The notes under the pieces: model-generated | Databases searched by the model: none | What the model was told of the DNA's origin: nothing | The model's input: the letters and a program-made list of their open reading frames with translations, nothing else | Position numbers and translations under genes: made by a program | Shown: positions 37,291 through 46,349 of the stretch, in pieces | Numbering within the stretch: position 1 is the first letter of the stretch | How the letters are laid out: every line of letters begins with the position of its first letter | Assembly: GCA_944325625.1 (NCBI GenBank) | Contig: CALVAP010000001.1 | Location: 230,029 to 294,028 of the forward strand | Source: Candidatus Gastranaerophilales bacterium | Lineage (GTDB): Bacteria > Cyanobacteriota > Vampirovibrionia > Gastranaerophilales > Gastranaerophilaceae | Direction: 5' to 3' | DNA: 64,000 nucleotides

Positions 37291-37319
37291 TTTGCTTTTG
37301 ACCCAAAGAATGATATACT
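37291..37319 (+). promoter_or_regulatory. Promoter of the rimP-nusA operon
   Basis: TTTGCT (37291-37296), 17-bp spacer, extended -10 TGATATACT (TATACT at 37314-37319). The predicted start near 37326 puts a leader of about 115 bases before rimP. Confidence 0.55.
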
Positions 37320-37330
37320 AAAATTGTTAA

Positions 37331-37403
37331 AAGGAACCGCGAAAGCGTCCTGTTGGTTACTCGGTATTGAGAAGCCTTAAGGAACTAAGCCGTTCCTTTT
37401 TAA
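37331..37403 (+). promoter_or_regulatory. rimP leader with attenuator-like hairpins
   Basis: The untranslated leader has a first hairpin (37331-37350, AGGA...CGC-GAAA-GCG...TCCT) and a terminator-like hairpin AAGGAAC/GTTCCTT (37379-37398) followed by TTTAATTT. The sequence AAGGAAC occurs twice (37331 and 37379) and both copies can pair with the same GTTCCTT, so alternative folds are possible. I infer transcription attenuation in front of rimP-nusA. It matches no riboswitch I know. Confidence 0.55.
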
Positions 37404-37441
37404 TTTACTTTAGACTTTATCAGATTAAAGGTTTGGAAATT

Positions 37442-37966
37442 ATGTCAGGTGAAAATTTTAGTAAAAAAGAAGTAATGAAAAATATCTATCCGTTGATAGA
37501 AAACACCTGTATGCGTTATAACCTTATTCCAATTGAGGTTGATTTTTCCAAAGAATCAGGGCAGTGGTTTTTGAGGATATTTATATACTCGACAGACCAT
37601 GACGTCAATCATATGGATTGTGAGAATATATCACGTTCATTGAGCGATTTTTTGGATGAGCTTATTCCTGTAAAATATTATTTGGAAGTCAGCTCTCCGG
37701 GCTTAGAACGCAGATTTAAGTCCGAAAAAGAATATATAATCTTTAGCGGAAAAGTAATTGAATTGAAATTGAAAAATCCGCTTGAAGGAGAAAAAGAAAA
37801 ACAATTTAAGGCTTTGCTCCTGGACTACAATGAGGGAATTGGAGCTTTGGTAAAAAGATTAGATGACGATAAAGAAATTAATATACCACTTGATAATATT
37901 TTTTCGTCAAGATTGTGCTTTGAAGAAAATGAAAAACAATATAAAAAGGAGATAAATGATGATTAA
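37442..37966 (+). CDS. rimP: Ribosome maturation factor RimP
   Basis: A 174-residue protein needed for 30S subunit maturation. Characteristic sequence: MDCENISRSLSDFLDE and YYLEVSSPGLERRFK, the latter the signature of the family, followed by an SH3-like C-terminal domain. The ATG at 37442 is preceded by GGAAATT; an upstream in-frame start at 37367 would begin inside the leader before the terminator hairpin and is rejected. The next gene, nusA, starts 11 bp before its end, the standard rimP-nusA arrangement. Confidence 0.9.
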   Translation: MSGENFSKKEVMKNIYPLIENTCMRYNLIPIEVDFSKESGQWFLRIFIYSTDHDVNHMDCENISRSLSDFLDELIPVKYYLEVSSPGLERRFKSEKEYIIFSGKVIELKLKNPLEGEKEKQFKALLLDYNEGIGALVKRLDDDKEINIPLDNIFSSRLCFEENEKQYKKEINDD

Positions 37967-39176
37967 AATCGGAACAGCTTTGTTTGAAGCATGTGAACAG
38001 CTTGAAAGAGAAAAAGGGATTTCTAAAGACGCAATTGTATCAGCGCTTTGCGATGCAATGGTAACGGCTTACAAAAAACATATTAAGGTGAAAGAAGCAA
38101 CAAATGTTGAGGCAATCTTGGATGAGCAATCAGGAGAAATTGGCGTTTTTAGAACAAAATTGGTTGTAAAAAATGTTGAAGATGCAGATTATGAAATATC
38201 TCTGGCTGATGCCCAAGAAATTGATGATGAAGTAGAGCTTGAAGACGAAGTCAAGATAGAAGTTACGCCCGAAAACTTTGGACGAATAGCAGCACAAAGT
38301 GCTAAACAGGTAATTACACAACGTATTCGTGAAGCAGAGCGAAAACTTGTGCTTGACGAGTTTATGGATAAAAAGGGAACGTTAGTTACAGGTATTATCC
38401 AGCGGGTAGAAAACCGTAACGTAATTGTTAATATAGGTAGAACAGATGCTATAATGCCTGCGAAAGAACAAATTCCGGGAGAATATTATAAACCCGGAAC
38501 AAGAATTCGTGTATTTGTTCTTAATGTTAAAGAAACGAATAGGTTGCCACAAGTTATTGTTTCACATGCGCATTCGGAAATAGTTAGAGAACTGTTTGAA
38601 CTCGAGGTTCCCGAGATAGAAGATGGAATTGTTGAAATTAAATCGATTGCAAGAGAAGCAGGATATAGAACAAAAATTGCCGTTCATTCAAATGATCCTG
38701 ATGTAGATAGTGTTGGAGCTTGTATCGGACCAAGAGGCTCAAGAATTCAGACCATTGTTGGCGAGTTGAAAAATGAAAAGATTGATATTGTAAGATATTC
38801 GGAAGATCCGGTTGAGTACCTTGTTAATGCGCTTTCTCCGGCAAGAATAGTTTCTGTGGATATACTTGTTGATGATGAGTTTGCTCATGAAGCGCTTGTA
38901 GTTGTACCTGATGATCAGTTGTCCCTTGCAATCGGAAGAGAAGGACAAAACGTTAGACTAGCTCATAAGCTAACTGGTTGGAAAATCGATATTAAGAGTG
39001 TTTCACAGATGGAGGCACAAGAAGCTATCGACCGTGAACAAGAGCCTGTTGAAGAGGAAATTTATGTCGAAGATGACATTGATGTTCAAGATGAAGATGA
39101 AAATGAATTTCAAGAAGAATATGCTCTTGATGAAGAAGATGTTCAGGAAGAATTGACAGAGCAAGTTGAGGAGTAA
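37956..39176 (+). CDS. nusA: Transcription termination/antitermination protein NusA
   Basis: A 406-residue RNA polymerase-binding factor: N-terminal domain (1-125), S1 domain (about 130-200, GTLVTGIIQRVENRNVIVNIG), KH1 with GPRGSRIQTIVGEL and KH2 with IGREGQNVRLAHKLTGWKI. It ends in a strongly acidic tail of about 60 residues instead of the acidic repeats of E. coli. AAAAGGAG sits before tandem ATGs (37956/37959). It overlaps rimP. Confidence 0.94.
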   Translation: MMIKIGTALFEACEQLEREKGISKDAIVSALCDAMVTAYKKHIKVKEATNVEAILDEQSGEIGVFRTKLVVKNVEDADYEISLADAQEIDDEVELEDEVKIEVTPENFGRIAAQSAKQVITQRIREAERKLVLDEFMDKKGTLVTGIIQRVENRNVIVNIGRTDAIMPAKEQIPGEYYKPGTRIRVFVLNVKETNRLPQVIVSHAHSEIVRELFELEVPEIEDGIVEIKSIAREAGYRTKIAVHSNDPDVDSVGACIGPRGSRIQTIVGELKNEKIDIVRYSEDPVEYLVNALSPARIVSVDILVDDEFAHEALVVVPDDQLSLAIGREGQNVRLAHKLTGWKIDIKSVSQMEAQEAIDREQEPVEEEIYVEDDIDVQDEDENEFQEEYALDEEDVQEELTEQVEE

Positions 39177-39197
39177 TCCAAACTCTTTGATAAAAAT

Positions 39198-39222
39198 GAG
39201 GTCTATTAAGACCTCTTTTTTT
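39198..39222. terminator. Terminator after nusA, usable in both directions
   Basis: Stem GAGGTC/GACCTC with a 6-base loop followed by TTTTTTT; on the minus strand it is followed by ATTTTTATC and lies just beyond the stop of the small gene ending at 39231. Confidence 0.8.
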
Positions 39223-39230
39223 ATGATTAA

Positions 39231-39485
39231 TTATCCTTTGATATCAAGAGGAGGTGTTTTTACTAAAGCAATTTGTTTTCCGTTTGCATCTACTTTTAAA
39301 GTTTCTTTGGAGCCGTCGGGTTTTATGATAGTTTCCGTGTAACTTCCATCTTGATTAAATATAGTTATACATTTTCCTTTCCCAAGGGTGACGGTGCTTT
39401 TTGTCATTTCCCCTTTTTTATTGTATTCGGATTTTCGGTCTAATGTTTTAAAATTTGCGTCTTTTGGAATTGCAGTCAAATTCAT
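39231..39485 (-). CDS. Small beta-rich hypothetical protein
   Basis: An 84-residue basic protein with repeated short strands and turns (FNQDGSYTETIIKPDGSKETL), as in RHS-like or MORN-like beta hairpins. No signal peptide. Its ATG overlaps the upstream TGA (ATGA), so it is co-translated with the annexin-like gene. It is the third gene of the operon 43918-39231. Family not recognised. Confidence 0.55.
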   Translation of the reverse strand: MNLTAIPKDANFKTLDRKSEYNKKGEMTKSTVTLGKGKCITIFNQDGSYTETIIKPDGSKETLKVDANGKQIALVKTPPLDIKG

Positions 39486-39976
39486 ACTATTTTTCCTCTT
39501 TTATTTTTGAATTGATTTATATGTCTAAGGTAATCTTTTTGTTCATCTCCGCTTGTTTCTTCAAGAATGTAATTTTCTATTCCTGTTCCTTTATAAGTGT
39601 GCCCAACTTTTTTCATGTAGTATTCAACTAGTTCGTAGTCGTCTTTTGAAATTGAATAGATTGCGGCGGCAAAAGCATTGTCATCTGTTCCCCAACCTCT
39701 TGAGGCGGACTCAATGATATGCACTATTAGTAACGCTTTCTTTTTTAAATCTTTTTCGTTGTTTATATGTTCCTTAATTTCTTCATAGCTTTTAAATATA
39801 CAATGATCTGCAATTCTTCTGGCTTTTTGATAGTCTTTTAAGGTAAGTTCTTTATCTTCAGCATTGAAGATTGATGTTGGTTCTGCTTTGGTATCTGTCG
39901 GTGTGTTATGTTCCCAAAAACAACCGATACTACCAAATTCAATGGGTTTTGTACAAATAGCCATTGCTGTTTCCAA
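39482..39976 (-). CDS. Annexin-repeat-like protein
   Basis: A 164-residue protein. Residues 93-160 contain GWGTDDNAFAAAI followed about 42 residues later by an acidic EE and then TSGDEQKDYL. This mirrors one annexin repeat, where GxGT and an acidic residue about 38 positions later bind calcium and SGD ends the repeat. Only a single repeat is visible, whereas annexins usually have four. The start is TTG at 39976 with AGGAG 5 bases upstream; an ATG four codons later is too far from it. Second gene of an operon with a large EF-hand protein. The calcium role is inference. Confidence 0.5.
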   Translation of the reverse strand: METAMAICTKPIEFGSIGCFWEHNTPTDTKAEPTSIFNAEDKELTLKDYQKARRIADHCIFKSYEEIKEHINNEKDLKKKALLIVHIIESASRGWGTDDNAFAAAIYSISKDDYELVEYYMKKVGHTYKGTGIENYILEETSGDEQKDYLRHINQFKNKRGKIV

Positions 39977-39988
39977 TGTTTCTCCTTT

Positions 39989-42900
39989 CTATTGCTTTTC
40001 ATCTTTAAACATTTTATCCACTATGGTTTGTGCAGCCATTCCTGCTGGTTTCATTTTTTCGTATTCTCTTTTGAAGTATGGGTCAATGTAACTTAGGTGT
40101 CTGTATGTTTCCAGTTTAACTTTGACCGGCAAGTGTTCCAGCATTTCTGCAATTGGGTTATCTGAGTTAAAATTACACAATCCTTTCAATATAGTATTTA
40201 TTTTATCAAGCCTTTCTTTATCTTTTATTGCGTAAATGTTGTCCAAAAATTCATATGCATTGGGGTCTGGAATTTCTTTAAAGAAAGGTATACCTTCTTC
40301 TTGTGTAGCGTTCTGATAAGCTACGTACATAGCACCAGCCATTGAACCAAAGTCATCTGTGTTTTTGTAATCAGGTCGGTTAAATGCGCCCTTCACAAAT
40401 CCTTTTGTAAAATCATCATTTAGTCCCATATCCGGCCAAGCATTGTAATATTGGGTTCCATAATTGTTTATCTCTTCTTCGCTAAGTTCATTAAGCGAGA
40501 TTGGTACACCATATTGATTAGCCAGTTTAAGTCCTTTTATGGCGATTAGTGCTTTTTCTGTATTCCCTTCTCTTAGAGCATCCGTAAGTTTTTTGTATTG
40601 TCCAATTATATAATTGGCATCTATTTGCTGCTTTCCTACAGTAAGAGGTAATACATCATTATTAGGGTCACGGCTTATGTCGAATAATACCAAAGAAGAA
40701 CCTTTCATCATGGCGGATAATTCTTTGAACTCTTTGCTGTCAACTATTTTGTCGCTAACCACTTCAGATTTAATCATTGTGTGGATGCTATCTTTTAGTT
40801 CACAATATCTTTGGTACTCTTTAATTTCTTCTTCGCTTAATGCATTAGGTGAGATTGGATATCCCAATTCTTTAGCATATTTAATTGTAATTATTAGAGA
40901 CTCCAACGATTCGGTATCATCTTCACCGGATTCTAAACATTCCTTTATGCCCTGATAAATATTGTTAATTCCTTCCGCACAGAGGTAGGGGCGTTCATTG
41001 CTGGAATCTATATCGTTGTCAGGATTTCTTTTGCCAGTAATCGGGAGATCTCTGACTTGTGCAAGAGGTATTAAACCTTTTGCAGCATCCATAATAACTT
41101 CTTTATTTGCGCCATTTAAGATAAGATTTATAAAGTCATCTGATTTTTGTTGGACGACTTCTTGTGGCAGGTTGTAATATCCGACATATTCTTCAAATTT
41201 ACTAAAAACAGGGTTTAGTTGCTCTAAAAGAGAGGCATTTGTTTCTTGATTTTGAGTCAACCAGTCTTTTATAGCTTCTATGTCTTTGTATTTTGATAAT
41301 AAGTCTTCTTTGGAAATCTTTCGCCAATCTATATTCGTCAAATCTGTCATGAGCGTAGTTATTTCTTCGTCAGATTTTCCGTCTAGTCCGTTGTTTTTTG
41401 CATATGTTTGTGCATAGGCATGCAAATCTTCAGGCGATGCGGCTTGGATAGCCTCAAAGGATTCTGCATTTGCAAAAGTATTTAATTCGGCAGGTGCTTC
41501 GTCAATTACTATAGTTTGTAATTCTTCAGGCGTTGCGTCTCCTAGTTTCGTTTGTGCTGCATCAACCAGTGTGTCCATTCCGATATTTAGATCTTGGGGA
41601 GTTGGTAATGCAATTTTTGCGTCTACTTTAGGTGCCTCTGGCTCCATAAAGTCTACAGGTATATCTGTATATTCTTCTGTTGTTTCAGTAGCAGATGTTC
41701 CTTTATCTTGGGTAACTTCTTGTTGGAGAGCTGTTTGAGTTTGTGGAGTTGAAAATACTCCGTTATTCGTTTCTGCAAAAATATGCGAGTTGAATACATC
41801 CTTTTCTAAGTTGGGTTTAAGATTAATTTTTCTATCAAATAAATTGAATATAGGTTTCGATGTATCTACATTTATTTGTGGAGTGTTTTCTTGGGTTGTT
41901 TGACTATTTTCTTCAGCCTGTTTATTATCAGCTTTTGTATCGCTTGATTTTTGTGAGTCTGGGGTTTCCTCTGCAGGAGTGTCTGTAGCAACGGTTTTTT
42001 CAGGTTCTGCCGGATTATCTTGTGGGTTGTTGTTTTGAGGTGTATGTGTTGCCACTCGTGGTTCTTGGACCTCTGGGGTCGGTTGTTCTGGCTCAGCAGC
42101 AGTTTCAGTGACGTCCGATTTGGTTTGTGTGGACTTTAACTTTTCAAGTTCTTCTCTTAGCTTTTGCGCTTCCGCCTTCGCAGCCGCAGCCTCAGCTTCT
42201 GCCTTTTGTTGGGCTTCGCTGGCTGTGTCTGCTTCAGCGTCTGCTAATTCTTTTTGTTGTTTTAGTGCATCAAGTTCTTTTCTAAGTAAGTCAATTGTTC
42301 GATCGCGTTCTTCCAAATCTTCTTTTATATCGGCAAGTTGTTCTTTTATTTCTACCATTTCACTTTCTTGTTCTGGTTGTTGGGGTTGTGTAGGTTGCAA
42401 TTTTTCAGTTGAGGGTTCTGCCTGAGGTTCGGTATTAACCTCGGTTGGGGTTTTTGTTTCAATTTGGGCAGGGGAAGTTGCTTCTGCTTTAGCTTGTGCT
42501 TGTGCTTCGGCTTCGGCTATATCATTTGCGTTTTCTCCTTTTGAAGCTTCCAAGGTAGTATTATTGTTTGACTGCTGTTCTCCTTTGTTTCCTTTGCAGG
42601 TATTAATATAATATTCGTATGTCATGTTTCTTATCGCTTCCACAGTTTGTGGATCGCAAGTGTTTTTAAGCTCGGAGGATTCAAAATTATCTTTCGCTTT
42701 TCTAAAGCTTATTGGATCTAAAATTCGATGTGAACCTTGATTGTTCGGGAAAACAAAAACCTTTTGCAATATATCTTTAAAATCAACATCTTGTGGGTTC
42801 GTTTGTTCTGGATTTTGAGTTGTATCTGTATCGGGTTGAGTTTCTGGTTGAGTTTCGGGTTGAGCTTCGGCCTTAGCTTGTGCTTCGGCTTGAGTTTGAG

Positions 42901-43918
42901 CTTCGTCTTGAGCTTTCGCTTGTGCTTGAGCTTCGGCTTCGGCTTTAGCTTGTGCTTCGGCTTGTGCTTGAGCTTGAGCTTCTGCCCAAGCTTTGGTTTG
43001 AACTTCTTCAGCTTCTGTTACATATTTTTCAATATCTTTTTTATTGAGAGAACTTAGCATAGAACGAGCGGCTTTGGCAGCGTCTCTTTGATTGTTTTCA
43101 ACTTGTTCTGCTCTTGTTGCTTGAGTGCGACTGCTTTTCCAGTTGTAAAATCCGGCTTCATCAAGAGCTCTATAAGCTTGGATGTCTGCCTCAGTATTAT
43201 CTGCTTCTTCTTTACCTCTGTATTTGTCTCGGTATAGACCTTTCCTGTTATCTTTTTGGATTCTCCTTATACCCTCTGCCATTTCGTTAATATCTATTTC
43301 CCCATTTTCATCGAGGTCGTATGCTGCTAAAAATTCGGTTTCATCTGAGTTATTAAACTTATCCTGATTACGGGCTGTCTGTACTGCTGCACCAAATATC
43401 TTGTATAGGGTTGTGTCTTGAATCTCCGGATTTCCAGCTACGGTAGGCTGTGGGGATGCAGGCGCCGTTTCGGGCTCCTGTGTAACTTCTTCTGGAACAT
43501 CTGGTTTAGCTGTATCTGTAGTTGTAATTGTTATCATATCTTGATTTGGAATGTCAGGGCTTTGTGAAGATCCAGAGCCGCTTAGAAGTTTGTCTAATTT
43601 ATAACCAAGTCCTGCTTTTTTCACAGCAGGTGTTACGTTAACATTTCCGTCAGAAGTATTTATTCTTTGCCTCCTGAGCTCTTTTTCTATTCTATAAATG
43701 TCGCTTTCTGTGAAAACTCTTTCACCGTTTTCATCGACAATATTTTGCATTGCTTGCCAAACGGATGTTCCTTTTGGTACGTTTTCAGAGGGATTATTAG
43801 TTTTCCTGTCATCTTTATCAAGTTTTCTGTATTCTCGTCCTGAAATAACTGATACAATAAGACTTTGAGAATCTCCGGAACCTTGCATTAAAGAAGGTTT
43901 AATAGTTACATCACTCAT
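39989..43918 (-). CDS. Large EF-hand and Ala/Gln-repeat protein
   Basis: A 1309-residue protein without signal peptide or membrane helices. A consensus EF-hand loop, DLDENGEIDINE, occupies residues 201-212. Residues 309-365 are a repeat of AEAQ/AQAK units ending in PETQ repeats, and about 440-650 is low-complexity Gln/Glu/Pro plus coiled coil. The last 500 residues are globular and helical with two similar blocks (GDTESLESLIITIKYAKELGYPIS-like and EKALIAIKGLKLANQYGVPIS-like). SD AGGAG precedes the ATG. It heads a three-gene operon. No known family; possibly a non-classically secreted or structural protein. Confidence 0.6.
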   Translation of the reverse strand: MSDVTIKPSLMQGSGDSQSLIVSVISGREYRKLDKDDRKTNNPSENVPKGTSVWQAMQNIVDENGERVFTESDIYRIEKELRRQRINTSDGNVNVTPAVKKAGLGYKLDKLLSGSGSSQSPDIPNQDMITITTTDTAKPDVPEEVTQEPETAPASPQPTVAGNPEIQDTTLYKIFGAAVQTARNQDKFNNSDETEFLAAYDLDENGEIDINEMAEGIRRIQKDNRKGLYRDKYRGKEEADNTEADIQAYRALDEAGFYNWKSSRTQATRAEQVENNQRDAAKAARSMLSSLNKKDIEKYVTEAEEVQTKAWAEAQAQAQAEAQAKAEAEAQAQAKAQDEAQTQAEAQAKAEAQPETQPETQPDTDTTQNPEQTNPQDVDFKDILQKVFVFPNNQGSHRILDPISFRKAKDNFESSELKNTCDPQTVEAIRNMTYEYYINTCKGNKGEQQSNNNTTLEASKGENANDIAEAEAQAQAKAEATSPAQIETKTPTEVNTEPQAEPSTEKLQPTQPQQPEQESEMVEIKEQLADIKEDLEERDRTIDLLRKELDALKQQKELADAEADTASEAQQKAEAEAAAAKAEAQKLREELEKLKSTQTKSDVTETAAEPEQPTPEVQEPRVATHTPQNNNPQDNPAEPEKTVATDTPAEETPDSQKSSDTKADNKQAEENSQTTQENTPQINVDTSKPIFNLFDRKINLKPNLEKDVFNSHIFAETNNGVFSTPQTQTALQQEVTQDKGTSATETTEEYTDIPVDFMEPEAPKVDAKIALPTPQDLNIGMDTLVDAAQTKLGDATPEELQTIVIDEAPAELNTFANAESFEAIQAASPEDLHAYAQTYAKNNGLDGKSDEEITTLMTDLTNIDWRKISKEDLLSKYKDIEAIKDWLTQNQETNASLLEQLNPVFSKFEEYVGYYNLPQEVVQQKSDDFINLILNGANKEVIMDAAKGLIPLAQVRDLPITGKRNPDNDIDSSNERPYLCAEGINNIYQGIKECLESGEDDTESLESLIITIKYAKELGYPISPNALSEEEIKEYQRYCELKDSIHTMIKSEVVSDKIVDSKEFKELSAMMKGSSLVLFDISRDPNNDVLPLTVGKQQIDANYIIGQYKKLTDALREGNTEKALIAIKGLKLANQYGVPISLNELSEEEINNYGTQYYNAWPDMGLNDDFTKGFVKGAFNRPDYKNTDDFGSMAGAMYVAYQNATQEEGIPFFKEIPDPNAYEFLDNIYAIKDKERLDKINTILKGLCNFNSDNPIAEMLEHLPVKVKLETYRHLSYIDPYFKREYEKMKPAGMAAQTIVDKMFKDEKQ

Positions 43919-44054
43919 TTACAAATCTCCTACAATATTATCTATAAATCTATCCACATATATCTGAAAACAAATTTATTGTTGAAATATTGCTAAAAAA
44001 GTAAAGCATGTTAAGAAATATAAATGTGTGTATATACGATTATTGGCTAAATGG

Positions 44055-44084
44055 AAAAAGGAGGCTCATTTCTAAGCCTCCTTT
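44055..44084 (-). terminator. Rho-independent terminator after the SLH protein gene
   Basis: Perfect 10-bp stem (AAAGGAGGCT/AGCCTCCTTT) with an 8-base loop; on the minus strand it is followed by TTTTT. It lies about 30 bases downstream of the stop. Confidence 0.85.
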
Positions 44085-44115
44085 GGGTGTGAATTTATTA
44101 TTCAAGATAGTTGTT

Positions 44116-46140
44116 TTATTTGCAAGAGTTGCAGCCAAAGGCGATTGTAACCTTTTCTCTTGGGTTAATAGATGAAATTTTCTTTCCATCCGGATCAACC
44201 AAGTAAGCAACTTCTTCGCCGGTAACCTGAACCATGCCGGAAACACCGCTAATGGCTGTTCTCGTAAGGTCAACAGGAGCTTTGAGCAGAGCTTTTCCTG
44301 CATCGAGGTAGCTTCTGCCACCGGCCATAAATTTGCCTTGGAACATTTCACCTGTACCTGTACCAAATTCGCTCATTACTTGTTCAAAAGCGTTTGATAC
44401 ACCGATAGCTGCACCACCAACTGCACGACCGGCTGTTCCTACAACCTGTCCAACAGTTGCAAATGGCCATTGTACAAGTCTTGCTACAGGATTAGGAGTG
44501 TGTGTTCTATTTACTTGAGCTGTTAGTACTTGGCTTGGAAGATCTGCTTTGCAATCACAATTTTCGATTGTATCAAATGATAATTTCAAAGCACCGTTGT
44601 TGCATTTAGAAGGTCTTTCAACTTCAAGAACTTTACCTCTTACTATAGAGCCTTCGGGGTATAAAACTCCATTAATTGTCATCGGGTCTATTGTTTTTGC
44701 AGCAAATCTATCATTGACGTGTGCTGTACGAGCTGTTAATTCGTCTTCGAAACAAATTTTCAATGTTGGAACTGTTACGGTTTCAGTTTTTTCCATATAT
44801 GCAGCCCCACCTGTACATTCACAGTCAGTTGCTGTTGCAATGTCACGATTTGAATATCCGCCTGCAATTCTTATTTGTTCAAGCATTGATGCCAATTCAG
44901 CACGGCTTGCATCTGCATTTGGTCTGATTTGGTTAGGATTTGGCAAATCAGCGATAGCACCAACGTTAAGTGATTTTGCTACCGGAATTGCTGCCCAAGA
45001 CGGTACTTCATTTCCGTCACAGTATTTGCTTAATATTTCTTGTGCTTGGCAAGAATCCATGTCACATTTTACACCTTTTGATAAAATAGTAAGTGCTTCC
45101 GCTCTTGATACCGGGTGATTTGGTTTGAATGTGTCATTCGGGTATCCTGTCATTAAGCCGTCAGCAACACTTTTGTTTATAACTTTGTTTGCCCAGTGAT
45201 TTTTTGGTACATCTTTGAAGTTTGCTTCAGGGCAGGTGAAATCTTCATTCAAGTTGAAACCTTTAACTGCCATACTTGCAAATTCTGCACGTGAAACAGG
45301 AAGATTAGGTTTGAAGGTTCTGTCAGGGTAACCTGCTATAACCTTGTTTTCTGTTAATTTATTGATGTCACAACTTGCCCAGAATCCATCTGGTACATCT
45401 TCAAACGCACTTACTACAGGTGCTGCTGCGCCTGTGATGCTGTTTTCTTGTGAGTAGTTGAACGGAACCATTGATTTTTTAATTGCTTCCATACTGCTTT
45501 CTGTTTGAATATTAATCGGACAATTTACACCGTCAATGTCACCACAATTTCTATCAACGGGTATTCCGCTAATTTTGCCGCAGCAATCATCATTAAGACA
45601 AGGCATTGGTGCTGCTGCGCCTGTAGTTGCACAGTCGCAATCAGGTGCAAGAGCTACAGGTACTCCATTTGTCATTGCTACTGTTGGAGCATTTATGTTA
45701 CCTTCGCCCAACAAGACACCTTGGTCGCTTTCTCCTACTCGTACATTATCCAGTCCATATATTCCTGCCGGATATGCATAAATTTGATGTTTGCATTTGT
45801 CAGCGCAAATGTTGTTTGGACATACTCCTGCGGCTGCAATGTCAGGTCCGTCACATGTTGCGATATCTTCATCGCAGTCTGTGCAGCTTTTCTTTTCTGT
45901 TTCACAAGGGTCACATTTCTTTTCCTTTTTAGGTTTGCATCCGCATTCGTCCTTCATCTTTTTGCAGGTCGGACATTTAGCGTTTTCTGGCGTAACTACT
46001 TGTGGACAGTCGTTTAACGGACATGCGCCACCTGTTACTACAGGGGTTTCACATCCGCATTCAGCCATTGCCAGATTCATTGTTCCGGCAACAAGTCCGA
46101 CTGTCAATGCCGCTGCTAGTGTCATTTTTTTGATAGTCAT
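44116..46140 (-). CDS. Cysteine-rich SLH-domain envelope protein
   Basis: A 674-residue exported protein: signal peptide 1-26 (AMA cleavage), a Cys-rich region 27-210 with about 23 Cys, many as CxC or CxxC, then three SLH domains at about 245-292, 307-354 and 378-420 (the third degenerate). The C-terminal region has a beta block with VNDRFAAKTIDPMTING, then an Ala/Gly-rich stretch near 555-600. SLH domains tether proteins to pyruvylated cell-wall polymer, as in cyanobacterial and Negativicutes outer-membrane anchors. SD GGAGGG. I infer a disulfide-linked outer-layer component. Confidence 0.8.
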   Translation of the reverse strand: MTIKKMTLAAALTVGLVAGTMNLAMAECGCETPVVTGGACPLNDCPQVVTPENAKCPTCKKMKDECGCKPKKEKKCDPCETEKKSCTDCDEDIATCDGPDIAAAGVCPNNICADKCKHQIYAYPAGIYGLDNVRVGESDQGVLLGEGNINAPTVAMTNGVPVALAPDCDCATTGAAAPMPCLNDDCCGKISGIPVDRNCGDIDGVNCPINIQTESSMEAIKKSMVPFNYSQENSITGAAAPVVSAFEDVPDGFWASCDINKLTENKVIAGYPDRTFKPNLPVSRAEFASMAVKGFNLNEDFTCPEANFKDVPKNHWANKVINKSVADGLMTGYPNDTFKPNHPVSRAEALTILSKGVKCDMDSCQAQEILSKYCDGNEVPSWAAIPVAKSLNVGAIADLPNPNQIRPNADASRAELASMLEQIRIAGGYSNRDIATATDCECTGGAAYMEKTETVTVPTLKICFEDELTARTAHVNDRFAAKTIDPMTINGVLYPEGSIVRGKVLEVERPSKCNNGALKLSFDTIENCDCKADLPSQVLTAQVNRTHTPNPVARLVQWPFATVGQVVGTAGRAVGGAAIGVSNAFEQVMSEFGTGTGEMFQGKFMAGGRSYLDAGKALLKAPVDLTRTAISGVSGMVQVTGEEVAYLVDPDGKKISSINPREKVTIAFGCNSCK

Positions 46141-46349
46141 TTTTCCCTCCTTACGTAAGAAATCTACCGGTTTATTATTAAGACCCTATAAACTCCCTCA
46201 GGTCATTTTTCCATAAACTTAGTAATCTCTAATATTCATATAGAATTATTAATGCTAAACAGCCCGACAATCATTACCAATACGGCTGTCTTGTCAGGCT
46301 ATTTTATATTTCTGTATAATTTGTTTTTTAATTATTTTTCTGTTTATTC
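46141..46349. other. Intergenic region with imperfect inverted repeat
   Basis: No gene. Holds the upstream sequence of the SLH gene and, at about 46258-46302, an imperfect inverted repeat AGCCCGACAA ... TTGTCAGGCT (one mismatch, long loop) that could be a weak terminator for the beta-roll gene reading leftward; no T-run follows on the minus strand. Confidence 0.3.

Noticed and set aside
37367..37441. Upstream start for rimP
   Set aside because: It would begin inside the leader and read through a terminator-like hairpin; the ATG at 37442 matches the family N-terminus.
42480..43010. Short periodic DNA repeats looking like an array
   Set aside because: They encode Ala/Gln/Glu repeats in the 1309-aa frame; there are no spacers or palindromic repeats, so not CRISPR.
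45505..46216. Plus-strand frames opposite the SLH protein
   Set aside because: Cys/Ile/Ser-rich shadow translations of the Cys-rich domain, with no ribosome site.
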